Source: JBBRBB01 sp038206235
GTDB lineage: Bacteria > Bacteroidota > Bacteroidia > Chitinophagales > Chitinophagaceae
Assembly (NCBI GenBank): GCA_038206235.1
Contig: JBBRBB010000010.1
Coordinates: forward strand, 59,460 to 123,459
DNA: 64,000 bases
Reading direction: 5' to 3'
Shown here: positions 24,987 through 34,804 of the stretch, in pieces
Layout: each line of letters begins with the position of its first letter
Position numbering within the stretch: the first letter of the stretch is position 1
The notes under the pieces: generated by a model
What the model was told of the DNA's origin: nothing
The model's input: the letters and a program-made list of their open reading frames with translations, nothing else
The model's database searches: none
Position numbers and translations under genes: made by a program

Positions 24987-25502
24987 ATGACTCAAAGTAA
25001 ACATTGGTACGCAGTTTATACCCGCCCAAGATGGGAAAAAAAAGTTGCCGAATTATTAAGTAAAAAAAATATTGATAATTATTGTCCATTGAATAAGGTA
25101 AAAAGACAATGGAGCGACAGAAAGAAAATTGTTTATGAACCGTTATTCACTTCCTATGTTTTTGTAAATATAGATGATGCAGAAAGAACACCTACCCGGC
25201 AAACAGATGGCATATTAAATTTTGTTTATTGGCTCGGAAAACCGGCTGTAATTAAAAACGAAGAAATCGAATTGATTAAAAGATTTTTGAACGAATACGA
25301 GAATGTACGGGTAGAAAAAACAGAAGTAAACTGCAATGATAAAGTTCGCATTCTTAACGGGCCTTTAATGCTGAGAGAAGGTGAAGTTGTCGAGGTAAGG
25401 AATAAAACCGTTAAAGTAATGCTGCCTTCAATTGGTTATAATTTAATCGCGGAAATTGAAAAAGCAAATATTGAAAGAATTACTTTTTTTGAAATTAAAT
25501 AA
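24987..25502 (+). CDS. UpxY-type NusG paralogue (antiterminator)
   Basis: 171 residues from the ATG at 24987 (MTQSKHWYAVYTRP), the point where the NusG N-terminal domain starts; an ATG at 24921 adds an unrelated lysine-rich leader. The NGN domain shows HWYAVYTRPRWEKKVAELL and FTSYVFVNIDDAERTPTRQ. A C-terminal KOW-like part has DKVRILNGPLMLREGEVVEV. UpxY proteins let RNA polymerase read through long capsule operons. As the first clear gene of a 33-kb glycan locus it is the likely processivity factor for the genes downstream. No UpxZ-like antagonist is seen. Confidence 0.9.
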   Translation: MTQSKHWYAVYTRPRWEKKVAELLSKKNIDNYCPLNKVKRQWSDRKKIVYEPLFTSYVFVNIDDAERTPTRQTDGILNFVYWLGKPAVIKNEEIELIKRFLNEYENVRVEKTEVNCNDKVRILNGPLMLREGEVVEVRNKTVKVMLPSIGYNLIAEIEKANIERITFFEIK

Positions 25503-25540
25503 AATCAAGATGGGTCTTCCCGGGTTTATATTGATTTGTT

Positions 25541-26266
25541 TTAAGGTATGAGCGTATATTTTAAAACTACTGGCGTTAATATAAGCGAGAAAAGAAAACC
25601 AGTAATGGGTGGTATTACAAAATCTTCAATTCGGTGAGTTGACCGGTATGTTATCCCGAATAGAAAAAAAATTAGGGTTATACCTCCTACTATTATCCAA
25701 TATATAGAAGATGAGGACCCTGCTTTAATTTTTTTATCATAAGGTAGCTGCCAAATTGAATAAAAAACAATTAATAATCCAAGAGCAGAAGTAATAATTT
25801 GAATTATCATCCATCCCTCTACATTGATACCGGCATAGTGATGTGTACTTATTAAATATGGAAATTGCATTGCAAATACACCGTTTTCATGGGCAATAGC
25901 GTCTAATAACAAATGAGACGTTTCGCCAATAAGAATAGAAATAATTATAATAAGCCATCTTTTTTTAAAGCAGGCATTCCAATTAAAATTTTTATATTGA
26001 ATTATTCTTGCACGTAACCAAAAAGGTGAGTTATCAATGAAAGGATTGCGTACAATATTGTGATAGATAAAAGTAAATAAAATTGCAAATACAAGGTCGT
26101 AGGAAAATAAGGCAGTCCAGGTATGCGCATAAGCATTTGTACTTTTAAATTGAACGTAATGATCAATATCGGGAATAAGACTTCCCATTACAAGACCGGT
26201 AAGCGAAAATATTTTTAATTTGTTTAAAGGCAACACTATTCCAGGATGCGAAAAAGTAAAAGGCAT
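25541..26266 (-). CDS. DUF4184 membrane protein
   Basis: 241 residues with about six membrane segments. The N-terminus MPFTFSHPGIVLPL and the GSLIPDIDHYVQF motif, then SILIGETSHLLLDAIAHENG, match the DUF4184 family. Conserved His/Asp residues at the ends of helices (HP, PDIDH, ETSH, DAIAH) hint at metal binding like the YdjM/LrgB-type integral hydrolases; the function is unknown. It lies on the minus strand between upxY and the UDP-sugar dehydrogenase gene and so interrupts the run of plus-strand glycan genes. It may be a bystander. Confidence 0.8.
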   Translation of the reverse strand: MPFTFSHPGIVLPLNKLKIFSLTGLVMGSLIPDIDHYVQFKSTNAYAHTWTALFSYDLVFAILFTFIYHNIVRNPFIDNSPFWLRARIIQYKNFNWNACFKKRWLIIIISILIGETSHLLLDAIAHENGVFAMQFPYLISTHHYAGINVEGWMIIQIITSALGLLIVFYSIWQLPYDKKIKAGSSSSIYWIIVGGITLIFFLFGITYRSTHRIEDFVIPPITGFLFSLILTPVVLKYTLIP

Positions 26267-26368
26267 TATGAATAATATTAAAATTAATAAATTTTGAACC
26301 TGATGCTGAGCGGGATAATTTAACCCGGTTAACTAATTTCACAAAGATTAAAAAAATATTCCAATGGT

Positions 26369-27655
26369 ATGAAAGATTACAATATTGCTATAATTGGTCT
26401 TGGTTATGTTGGCTTGCCCTTAGGCGTTGAGTTTGCTAAAAAATATCCTGTAATTGGTTTTGATATAAATAAAAAAAGAGTTTCCGATTTACACACTGGC
26501 TATGATTATACTTTAGAAGTTTGCAGTGACCATCTTAATTCAGTTCTAAAAAATGAAAATGATTCTTTAAAAGGTCTTTTTGTAAGCAACGACATTGATG
26601 CAATCACACATGCAAACATTTACATTATTACAGTACCCACGCCGGTTGATAAGCATAATAAGCCCGATCTTACTTTCCTGTTGCAGGCAAGTGAAACAGT
26701 TGGCAAATGTCTAAAGAAAGGAGATATAGCAATTTATGAATCAACCGTGTATCCCGGCGTCACAGAAGATGAATGTGTACCTGTTTTGCAAAAAGCATCC
26801 GGCTTACATTTTAATAAAGATTTTTTTGTTGGCTACTCACCGGAAAGAATCAATCCCGGCGATAAGGAGCACACAGTTACAAAAGTAAAAAAAATAACTT
26901 CCGGCTCTACACCCGAAACAGCTCATAAGATAAATGAACTTTATGCGAGTATTATTTCTGCCGGAACCCATTTGGCGCCCTCTATAAAAGTAGCTGAAGC
27001 GGCAAAAGTAATTGAGAATGCACAACGCGATATTAATATTGCTTTCATTAATGAATTGGCTAAAATCTTTAAACATTTGGAAATAGATACAGGCGAAGTA
27101 TTGGCTGCTGCAGCCACAAAATGGAATTTTCTCCCCTTTAAACCCGGGTTGGTAGGCGGTCATTGCATAGGTGTAGACCCTTACTATTTGGCGCAAAAAG
27201 CAATGGAGGTAGGTTATCATCCCGAGATTATTTTAGCCGGAAGAAGATTGAATGATGGAATGGGCGCTTATATAGCAGATGAAGTGATAAAGCTGATGAT
27301 AAGAAAGGGAATACAGGTGGTTGGCAGCAAAGCATTAATTTTAGGAATTACATTTAAAGAAAATTGCCCTGATGTGCGAAATACCAAAGTAATAGATATA
27401 ATAAATCATCTTAAAAATTACCATATTCAGGTTGATGTTTATGATCCTTGGGCAGATGCCAAAGAGGTTCTTCATGAATTTGGAATTAATACCCTGAAAG
27501 AACCTTCTAATGGTTATACTTACAGTGCTGTGATAGTTTCAGTAGCGCATAAACAATTCACCTATGAAATGATTAAAAGTATTTGTAATGAGCCTTGTGT
27601 TTTATTCGATGTAAAATCCATTTTTAATAAAGAATTGGTTGATTCACGACTGTAA
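26369..27655 (+). CDS. UDP-sugar dehydrogenase (WbpO/TviB type)
   Basis: 428 residues. Rossmann start IAIIGLGYVGLPLGVEF, then TVPTPVDKHNKPDLTFL, YESTVYPGVTEDECVPVL, GYSPERINPGDKEHTVT and the catalytic-Cys segment GLVGGHCIGVDPYYLAQKA, and C-terminal ILGITFKENCPDVRNTKVID. The NPGDKEHTVT version is closest to UDP-N-acetylgalactosamine/glucosamine 6-dehydrogenases of O-antigen loci, giving a uronic acid. It makes an acidic sugar donor for the exported glycan. About 50 bases separate it from the Wza-like gene, consistent with one operon. Confidence 0.9.
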   Translation: MKDYNIAIIGLGYVGLPLGVEFAKKYPVIGFDINKKRVSDLHTGYDYTLEVCSDHLNSVLKNENDSLKGLFVSNDIDAITHANIYIITVPTPVDKHNKPDLTFLLQASETVGKCLKKGDIAIYESTVYPGVTEDECVPVLQKASGLHFNKDFFVGYSPERINPGDKEHTVTKVKKITSGSTPETAHKINELYASIISAGTHLAPSIKVAEAAKVIENAQRDINIAFINELAKIFKHLEIDTGEVLAAAATKWNFLPFKPGLVGGHCIGVDPYYLAQKAMEVGYHPEIILAGRRLNDGMGAYIADEVIKLMIRKGIQVVGSKALILGITFKENCPDVRNTKVIDIINHLKNYHIQVDVYDPWADAKEVLHEFGINTLKEPSNGYTYSAVIVSVAHKQFTYEMIKSICNEPCVLFDVKSIFNKELVDSRL

Positions 27656-27706
27656 TTTGAACCGTATAATTGTTATTGATTTTAAATTTATCACGCAATC
27701 TTTAAT

Positions 27707-28534
27707 ATGCAAAAAATAACCACAACCTCTGCAATTTTAAACACGATTATCTCTACACTAATTACTGCATGTATTCTTAGTGCGTGCACCCCGGCTAAAG
27801 AATTAAGCTATTTTCAGGATTTGCCAAATACAGAAACAGTTAATTTACCCTCATTGCCAAAAGATGAAAGAATTATTGAGGGCGCTGAAAATCTGTATAT
27901 CAGTTTTAGTGCAAAAGATAACCAGGCTGCAGGCTATTTTAATAAAGCAGGAGGAAACTCTCCCTTAGCAAACATAAGCGGAGAAAAATCAGAGTCAACT
28001 ACTGCAGGGGCAAATACAGGAAATGATTATTTGGTTAATGATGCAGGCTATCTCGAGTTTCCCATTATTGGCAAAGTAAAAGTTGCCGGATTAACAGCAG
28101 AACAACTAAAGCAAAATCTTACCAAAAGTGTAGCTCCGTATTTAAAAGACCCACTTGTAGAGGTTAGATTTAATACGTTTAGAATTTCGGTATTAGGAGA
28201 AGTTCGCACTCCTGGCATCCATACGCTTCCTATGCAAAGAACAACTCTTTTCGAGGCACTTGCCTCTGCAGGCGATCTGCCTCTTACTGCGCAACGATAT
28301 GATGTGGAACTTTACCGCGACTATAATGGTATACGAAAAATTTATAAAATTGACCTTCGCAAAACAGATGTATTAAATAATCCTGAAATTTTTCAGATAA
28401 AGCACAACGATGTTTTATACGTAAAACCAAGAGCCAGCGCAGTGTCGCGGGAAAATACGGCTTTTGTTACTTCAATCATTTCACTCATTCTTGGCGTGAT
28501 TACATTAGCCGCCACCTTTTATTTCAATAAATAA
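27707..28534 (+). CDS. Polysaccharide export outer-membrane lipoprotein (Wza-like)
   Basis: 275 residues. A signal ends in the lipobox LSAC (ACTPAKELSYFQD). Poly_export (residues about 55-155: ENLYISFSAKDNQAAGYFNK, DYLVNDAGYLEFPIIGKVKV) is followed by an SLBB domain (RISVLGEVRTPGIHTLPMQR). The C-terminal hydrophobic helix (SIISLILGVITLAATFYF) is typical of Bacteroidota members. It forms the outer-membrane/periplasmic channel for exopolysaccharide. The Wzc-like gene begins 11 bases later and is its inner-membrane partner. Confidence 0.92.
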   Translation: MQKITTTSAILNTIISTLITACILSACTPAKELSYFQDLPNTETVNLPSLPKDERIIEGAENLYISFSAKDNQAAGYFNKAGGNSPLANISGEKSESTTAGANTGNDYLVNDAGYLEFPIIGKVKVAGLTAEQLKQNLTKSVAPYLKDPLVEVRFNTFRISVLGEVRTPGIHTLPMQRTTLFEALASAGDLPLTAQRYDVELYRDYNGIRKIYKIDLRKTDVLNNPEIFQIKHNDVLYVKPRASAVSRENTAFVTSIISLILGVITLAATFYFNK

Positions 28535-28545
28535 AAAAATAACTT

Positions 28546-30897
28546 ATGGAACAAACATTTTTAGAAGAAGAAAAAAGTAAAGGTTTTGACATAAAAGGAT
28601 ACCTTTTAAAACTGGTAAGAAATTATTATTGGTTTATTATAGCTATTGCTGTTTTTGGGGCAGCAGCCTATTTCTATTTACATTATTCAATTCCACAATA
28701 CATAGTATCTACAAATGTATTGGTTAAACAACCCAATGAAGCAGCTAATAAAATAGGCTCAGTATTTGAAAAAACAGATAATTCCGCTGATGCTGATAAA
28801 GTGAAGGATGTAAACAGCGAAATATTTAAGCTTAAATCCTCAACAACTGTTGGCGAGGCGGTAGATTCAGTAAAGCTGGATATTTTATTATCAACCAAAA
28901 CGGAGAGTAAAAACGTACCGCTTAATATTGAAACACTTCCCTTTTACATTACAGTAAAAAAATCAAATCCTGAAAATGAAAGCCCATTGTATAAGCTTTC
29001 ACTCTACAAAACATCTTACCGTCTCGAAAATAAATCGGGAACCATCGAAGGCAGTTATAATAAACCCTTACTTATTAATAGTGACACCCTGCTCCTGCAA
29101 ACAAAAGAAACATTTATTCCTGCAGCACATGCAGAGTATCAACTGCAGTATATAAGCAGAAGCCATGCTATCGCAAATTATGTTTCAAGATTAACGGTAG
29201 TTCCCCATCCTGAAGGCGGAGCGGGCATGTTGCAGATTTCTCTAAAAGATGAAATACCCCGCAGAGCAAGAAAGTCAATTGAGGTTTTAGTCCATAGCTT
29301 CGATATGGCAAATCTCGATTATAGTAACCAGGCGCTGCGCAAAGAGCTTAATTTTTTAAACAGCACTCTCAGTAATGCAACCACAGAATTAGATTCGCAA
29401 TCAAGACTGGTAAGAGATTTTAAAGTAAGCAATAAAATTTATGATATATCATCTTCAGCGAACCAATTGTTAGGAAGTCTTCCGGCGATTGACTCAAGGA
29501 AAAGTGATAATATTTTAAAGGGGGAATTATTAAACCTTGTAGAGTCGAATATTAAAAGCTATAACGATAAAGAAGACATAGTTCCTACCAGCAGCGGTTT
29601 ACAAGACCCTGTATTATCCGATCAAATCTCCAAGTACAATCAGTTGGTTTTACAAAAAAGAACGGTGCTTGATAATGGTACTAATCTTGACCCGCGGCTT
29701 CCTTCCATAAACGGGCAACTGGAGCAGATTAGAAACAATATCCTTAAAAATGTAAAAAATATCAGAGATGAAATAAGTGCCAACACTACTTCTTTAGCTG
29801 TGCAGGAAGGAAGCATTACCGGCCGCTTTACCGCTATTCCCGAAAAAGAAAAAGAATTAATTGAATTAAACAGGGTTTTGTCAATCAAGCAAATGATATA
29901 TACCTCTTTATTACAAAAGAAAGAAGATAAGGAAATGGAATTAGCCGCTACGCAAATTGCTAATTCCAGAATCATTGATAATGGATTAGGGGGCACCACA
30001 CAATACCCTCCGCCATTAATGATTTATGCAATAGCCGCCGCTGCAGGTATTTTATTGCCATCACTTATTATTCTTCTTAGAGTTTTAACTAACAACAAAA
30101 TTGAAAGCAGGAAAGATGTTGAAACCTTAACAGCATTGCCCATAGCAGGCCAAATTGCCAATGTGCAAAAAGGAAATGTAGAAATAGTGATTACCCCTGG
30201 AAATGTATCATCAGAAGCAGAGCAATTTAGAACCCTGCGTACAAATATTTATTATCTCGCAGCGGGTTTAAAACAAAAAACATTACTCATCACTTCCAGT
30301 AAAAGCGGTGAAGGTAAAAGTTTCATTAGCTTAAACCTTGCCAGCAGTGTTGCCATAAGCAATAAAAGGGTTGCATTATTAGAATTTGACCTGCGCAATA
30401 TCGGTCTTTCACAAAAGCTGGGAATTAAAAATTCTGTGGGGCTTGCCAATTATTTAATGGGCGAAGTTGATTTAGAAGATATTATTCAATTAACAGATTA
30501 TTCTGAAAATTTATTTTTTATTAGTTCGGGTTATCCTTTACCACCCAATCCGGGAGAATTAATTTTAAGCGACAGAATGCAGAAGCTTTTCGGGCATTTG
30601 AAAGATAATTATGATGTGGTGATTATTGACACGCCGCCAATTGGGCCTGTATCCGATGCCTTAACTCTGGCTAAGTGGGCAGACAGGAGCTTCTTTGTTA
30701 TCCGTCATAAGCATACGCTTCGCTCAACACTAAGCCTGGTTAATAAATTAAACCAGGAGCAAAAGCTTCCAAACCTTACCTTAATAATTAATGGCATCAA
30801 GGATACTAAGGAATTTAATTATGGAAATGATTTTGGATATGGTTACGGCTATCAGCCAAATAATAAAAAAAAGAAATGGGATTTTATAGGTAATTAA
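28546..30897 (+). CDS. Wzc-like chain-length regulator / tyrosine autokinase
   Basis: 783 residues. Wzz domain with a first TM helix near residue 25-45 (WFIIAIAVFGAAAYFYLHY), a long periplasmic coiled region, a second TM at about 490-510 (MIYAIAAAAGILLPSLIILL), then a BY-kinase domain: Walker A ITSSKSGEGKSFISLNLA, Walker A' VALLEFDLRNIG (the usual first Asp is Glu) and Walker B YDVVIIDTPPIGPVSDA. A tyrosine cluster near the end (NYGNDFGYGYGYQPNN) is the autophosphorylation tail. It sets chain length and drives export with the Wza-like lipoprotein. The kinase is fused to the Wzz part, as usual for this family; no separate low-molecular-weight phosphatase is in the window. Confidence 0.92.
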   Translation: MEQTFLEEEKSKGFDIKGYLLKLVRNYYWFIIAIAVFGAAAYFYLHYSIPQYIVSTNVLVKQPNEAANKIGSVFEKTDNSADADKVKDVNSEIFKLKSSTTVGEAVDSVKLDILLSTKTESKNVPLNIETLPFYITVKKSNPENESPLYKLSLYKTSYRLENKSGTIEGSYNKPLLINSDTLLLQTKETFIPAAHAEYQLQYISRSHAIANYVSRLTVVPHPEGGAGMLQISLKDEIPRRARKSIEVLVHSFDMANLDYSNQALRKELNFLNSTLSNATTELDSQSRLVRDFKVSNKIYDISSSANQLLGSLPAIDSRKSDNILKGELLNLVESNIKSYNDKEDIVPTSSGLQDPVLSDQISKYNQLVLQKRTVLDNGTNLDPRLPSINGQLEQIRNNILKNVKNIRDEISANTTSLAVQEGSITGRFTAIPEKEKELIELNRVLSIKQMIYTSLLQKKEDKEMELAATQIANSRIIDNGLGGTTQYPPPLMIYAIAAAAGILLPSLIILLRVLTNNKIESRKDVETLTALPIAGQIANVQKGNVEIVITPGNVSSEAEQFRTLRTNIYYLAAGLKQKTLLITSSKSGEGKSFISLNLASSVAISNKRVALLEFDLRNIGLSQKLGIKNSVGLANYLMGEVDLEDIIQLTDYSENLFFISSGYPLPPNPGELILSDRMQKLFGHLKDNYDVVIIDTPPIGPVSDALTLAKWADRSFFVIRHKHTLRSTLSLVNKLNQEQKLPNLTLIINGIKDTKEFNYGNDFGYGYGYQPNNKKKKWDFIGN

Positions 30898-30940
30898 AAA
30901 CTGTGAACTACTCATCACTCAATTGATTGCTGTTTAAAAA

Positions 30941-32737
30941 ATGAATCTCTCCTTTAAAAACAATTTTCGCGGTTATTTTATCTTCTATTATCGCATAGTG
31001 GGTAACCGATTCCTTTTTTATTTGGCGTTGAGTATATTAATAAGCTTTTTCGATGGTTTGGGTTTGGCTATGTTTATTCCTTTATTGCAGTTCGTAGGTA
31101 ACGGCGATTCATCTGCAGCGGGAGAACAATCACTGGGGCAAATGCATCATTTAATAGACTGGATACAAAACATGGGATTCAATTTAACCATTACTACAGT
31201 TTTGGTTGCACTTATGTCTATTTTTATTTTTAAGGGTTTGCTTAAATACATACAGCTTCGATATTATGCAAAACTGAGGCAGATGTTTCTTGAAAAGGTT
31301 CGATATAATCTTCTTAATAATTTAAAGGGGTTAACCTATACCGCTTTTGTAAAGCTCGATGCAGGCAAAATTCAGAACACCTTAACCAACGAAGTAACCA
31401 GGCTGTTCTTAACTATGTCGTCGTACTTTAATGCGGCGCAATCATTCGCCATGCTCTCAACCTATATTGTACTGGCACTCTTGGCAAATTATCAGTTTGC
31501 TTTATTGGTTACTTTAGGTTCCGTTTTATCAAACATAATTTATAAAAGACTATCAAAGAAAACAATGAAACTGTCTATTGATATATCAAATGAAGGCAGT
31601 GATTTTAATGGTTTTCTTATTCAGTGTGTACAATATTTTAAATACCTGAAATCAACCAATACGTTCACTGCGTATTCAGAAAAATTAAAACGCGCTATTA
31701 AGAACACTGAATTTTTAACCCGGAAAATCGGTAACTTAAAAGCCATTGCGCAGAGCATAAAAGAGCCTATTATCATTGCTATTGTCAGCATTGTTATTTT
31801 ACTTCAGGTGAATGTGATGCATGCCGCCATCAGCACAATAATTTTAAGCCTATTGCTTTTTTATCGTGCATTAACATATCTGGTCTCCGTACAAACAGAG
31901 TGGCAGGGTTTTATTGAAAATATTGGAGCCATGCACACAATTTCTCAAATGTCGCAACACATGTCTCAGTTGCAGGAAACAACGCAAACTGCAGAATTCA
32001 AGACTATTAAAAAAGAGATGCTTTTACAAAATGCAGTATTTTATTATGAAAATAAAAAAGCCTTAGACCATGTTACTATTAAAATTCCTGTAAAACAAAC
32101 GGTGGCGCTTGTAGGTGAAAGTGGTTCGGGCAAAACTACCATTGCAAATATGATTGCCGGATTATTTTTTCCCGAAAGCGGGGATATATTCATTGATGAT
32201 ATTCCGCTAAAGCAATTCGATTTAAACAGCTACCGAAATAAGATTGGTTATATATCCCAGGAATCGGTGATTTTCAATGATAACATTTTTAATAATATAA
32301 CTTTTTGGGCAGAGCCAACGCAGAAAAATAAAAAGCGTTTCAATGAAGTTATAGAATTAGCCTCTCTGCGGGATTTTATTTTTTCTTTGCCACAAAAAGA
32401 ATCTACCATGCTTGGGGATAATGGCATATTAATTTCCGGGGGGCAGAAGCAACGCATTTCAATTGCAAGAGAGTTATTTAAAAATGCGGAAATTTTAATT
32501 TTAGATGAAGCTACCTCGGCTCTTGATTCAGAAACAGAAAAAATGATCCAGGATAATATCGAGAAATTGCACGGAAGATACACGATGATTCTTATTGCGC
32601 ATCGCTTATCTACCATTAAAAATGCAGATATAATTTATTTATTAGAACGCGGAAAAATTTCCGCATCCGGTTCTTTTGATGAAATGATAAATAAATCTTC
32701 CCGGTTTAAAAAAATGGTTTCTCTGCAAACGGTTTAA
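30941..32737 (+). CDS. ABC transporter, PglK/MsbA-like glycolipid flippase
   Basis: 598 residues, permease and ATPase fused. The first 340 residues hold six TM segments; the ATPase has Walker A VGESGSGKTTIAN (about residue 392), signature ISGGQKQRISIARELF, Walker B ILILDEATSALDSETEK and the switch IAHRLSTIK. The half-transporter layout is that of MsbA/PglK, which dimerise and flip lipid-linked oligosaccharides. No Wzx-type flippase is seen, so this is the best candidate for moving the undecaprenyl-linked glycan across the inner membrane. A lipid A or multidrug role cannot be excluded, but the location strongly favours glycan transport. Confidence 0.85.
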   Translation: MNLSFKNNFRGYFIFYYRIVGNRFLFYLALSILISFFDGLGLAMFIPLLQFVGNGDSSAAGEQSLGQMHHLIDWIQNMGFNLTITTVLVALMSIFIFKGLLKYIQLRYYAKLRQMFLEKVRYNLLNNLKGLTYTAFVKLDAGKIQNTLTNEVTRLFLTMSSYFNAAQSFAMLSTYIVLALLANYQFALLVTLGSVLSNIIYKRLSKKTMKLSIDISNEGSDFNGFLIQCVQYFKYLKSTNTFTAYSEKLKRAIKNTEFLTRKIGNLKAIAQSIKEPIIIAIVSIVILLQVNVMHAAISTIILSLLLFYRALTYLVSVQTEWQGFIENIGAMHTISQMSQHMSQLQETTQTAEFKTIKKEMLLQNAVFYYENKKALDHVTIKIPVKQTVALVGESGSGKTTIANMIAGLFFPESGDIFIDDIPLKQFDLNSYRNKIGYISQESVIFNDNIFNNITFWAEPTQKNKKRFNEVIELASLRDFIFSLPQKESTMLGDNGILISGGQKQRISIARELFKNAEILILDEATSALDSETEKMIQDNIEKLHGRYTMILIAHRLSTIKNADIIYLLERGKISASGSFDEMINKSSRFKKMVSLQTV

Positions 32738-32772
32738 TCAAATTCAAAATACTCTTTAATTTTAATCGTATT

Positions 32773-33624
32773 ATGTTCTCTATTGTAACGCCAACCTATA
32801 ACAGAGCTTATTTAATAGAAAATGCTATTAAAAGTGTTATCAACCAAACGTATTCTAATTGGGAATTGATTATTGTTGATGATGGCTCCACTGATGATAC
32901 AGAAGAAGTAATTCAGAAATACTTACTAGACAAACGTATCCGGTATTTTAAAAAAGAAAAAACAGGAGCCGCACATACACGAAATGTAGGCGCCTCTTAT
33001 GCTACCCAAAAATTTATAACAGCTCTCGATAGCGATGATGAAGCATTTCCGCACTGGTTAGAGACGGTATCTAAACATATAAAAGAAGATACGGGAATAG
33101 TATGTTGCGGTACCATAAAAAAATTTGCAGACGGAACAGTATCACCTCAATATCCTTATGAAGTAAATGTATTTGGAGAAAAGAAAAAGGTAAGTTTTAT
33201 TTGCGGCTCACTTTTCACGAGACGGTTTATATTCTCGGCAATTGGAGGATATGACCTTGAAATGCCAACGGGGCTGCAGTCAGAATTAGGTTTTCGGATA
33301 ATTGAATACTTAAGAACTACAAATCTGAAAATAATTTCTGTTAATGAATGCCTGGCACAAATTAATATACATAATGGTCTGCGTGAACGAACAGACTGGC
33401 GAACTCTTGCAGAAGATTGCCTTGTTTTTGTTAATAAATTTTCTTACTACTTTAAAAAATGGGATAGAAAAGGGTTAGCCGATAACTATACCGTTATTGC
33501 TTTTTATAATTATAAATTAAAAAATAGAAAAGCATCTCTTTTTTATTTAAGCAAAGCCATTCGGTTTAAACCTTTCGGGGTTATGAATTATGCAAGAATG
33601 ATAAAATATGGCTTTTTAATTTGA
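32773..33624 (+). CDS. Glycosyltransferase family 2
   Basis: 283 residues, GT-A fold. The start (MFSIVTPTYNRAYLIENAIK), nucleotide-binding DDGSTDDTEEVI, and the DxD-like ALDSDDEAF (about residue 90) are standard. It ends in a C-terminal helical part without a membrane anchor. It adds a sugar to the lipid-linked glycan on the cytoplasmic side; the donor is unknown. It is 35 bases after the ABC transporter gene. Confidence 0.85.
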   Translation: MFSIVTPTYNRAYLIENAIKSVINQTYSNWELIIVDDGSTDDTEEVIQKYLLDKRIRYFKKEKTGAAHTRNVGASYATQKFITALDSDDEAFPHWLETVSKHIKEDTGIVCCGTIKKFADGTVSPQYPYEVNVFGEKKKVSFICGSLFTRRFIFSAIGGYDLEMPTGLQSELGFRIIEYLRTTNLKIISVNECLAQINIHNGLRERTDWRTLAEDCLVFVNKFSYYFKKWDRKGLADNYTVIAFYNYKLKNRKASLFYLSKAIRFKPFGVMNYARMIKYGFLI

Positions 33625-33830
33625 AAATGATGATAAATAAATTCGGCTGCAATAAAAAATTAACAAAGCCCAAAAAAGTTCTTAAAGTTGCGCATCAATT
33701 AATTGTTTCTGATACAATAATTGTATATTCAATATTATTTACAAGCCAAAGAATATTATGTCATTAACTAGTTTCACGTATACGCCTTTAATAAATTCCA
33801 TATTTGTATACCCTATTTATTTTAGCCACC

Positions 33831-34724
33831 ATGAGTAAAAAAACACTTGGCGCCTTTATAATCACTTTTGAACGGCCTGAAATTTTGCAGGAGAGCATAA
33901 AAAAAATATTTGAGCAAAGCTGCCCCCCTGAAAAAATTTTAATTATTGATAATAGTATTAGCAATAAAACAGAAGAAAATTTTAAAAATCTGGACACCAG
34001 AATTTCTTATCACCGAATGGGATATAATTCTGGCCCTGCAGGAGCTGCAAAAAAAGGGCTCGAAATAATGGCCAACGAAGGCTATAAGTGGATTTTCTGG
34101 AGTGATGATAATGATCCACCCCCCACTAATGATTGTCTGGAAAAACTTATTTGTCTTGCAGAATCATATAATGGAAAATGCGGGCAAGTAGGACCCGTAG
34201 GTCATAAATTTAATAAACTAACAGGAATATTTAAAAGAACCTCAAATAAAGAATTACTTAAAACTAAATTTATAGAAGTAGATTCTATTGGGGGCGGCAT
34301 GTGTAAAATAATAAATGCTCAGACAATTTTAGATGGCATTCTTCCCGATGAAAAATTATTTTTCGGATACGAGGAGCTTGACTTTGATTTAGCAACAAAA
34401 AAAGCAGGCTATCAACTTATTGTGCATAGCAATTTGTTTTTAGAGTGCAGAAAAAAATTTAATAGATTAAATTATAGACGCGTTATAAATCTTAAGAAAG
34501 ATGAAGGTAAAATATGGAGAGAATATTATGGTATTCGAAATTCCCTATATATTCTCATGAAAAACAAACTTTATTTAGCTTTCTTTTCTACTTTAGTTAT
34601 CACCTTAATCAAAATCGTTTTGAGCTTTAAATATGGATGGAAATATGGTACTTTAATAACAAAAAATGCCTATAAAGCAGTGCGGGATTATAGCTTGAAC
34701 AGATTTTACCAAAGAGAAATTTAG
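33831..34724 (+). CDS. Glycosyltransferase family 2, tandem copy 1
   Basis: 297 residues from the ATG at 33831 (MSKKTLGAFIITFERPEIL), which aligns with the start of the next gene; an upstream ATG at 33804 adds an unmatched leader. Motifs: ILIIDNSISNKTEENF, HRMGYNSGPAGAAKKGLEIM and WSDDNDPPPTNDC with the catalytic metal-binding acidic group. A hydrophobic C-terminal segment (LYLAFFSTLVITLIKIVL) suggests membrane association. It is strongly similar to the next gene over the full length. Confidence 0.85.
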   Translation: MSKKTLGAFIITFERPEILQESIKKIFEQSCPPEKILIIDNSISNKTEENFKNLDTRISYHRMGYNSGPAGAAKKGLEIMANEGYKWIFWSDDNDPPPTNDCLEKLICLAESYNGKCGQVGPVGHKFNKLTGIFKRTSNKELLKTKFIEVDSIGGGMCKIINAQTILDGILPDEKLFFGYEELDFDLATKKAGYQLIVHSNLFLECRKKFNRLNYRRVINLKKDEGKIWREYYGIRNSLYILMKNKLYLAFFSTLVITLIKIVLSFKYGWKYGTLITKNAYKAVRDYSLNRFYQREI

Positions 34725-34804
34725 CCCTACAAAGAATAGGGTCATTTTTAAAGTAAATTTACATAATTTATATTCATTGCTCATCTTATTATTTTGCAAG
34801 CTAT

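Noticed and set aside
29640..29999. 119-codon minus-strand ORF within the Wzc-like gene
   Set aside because: Fully inside a well-supported kinase gene and without family features; a shadow frame.
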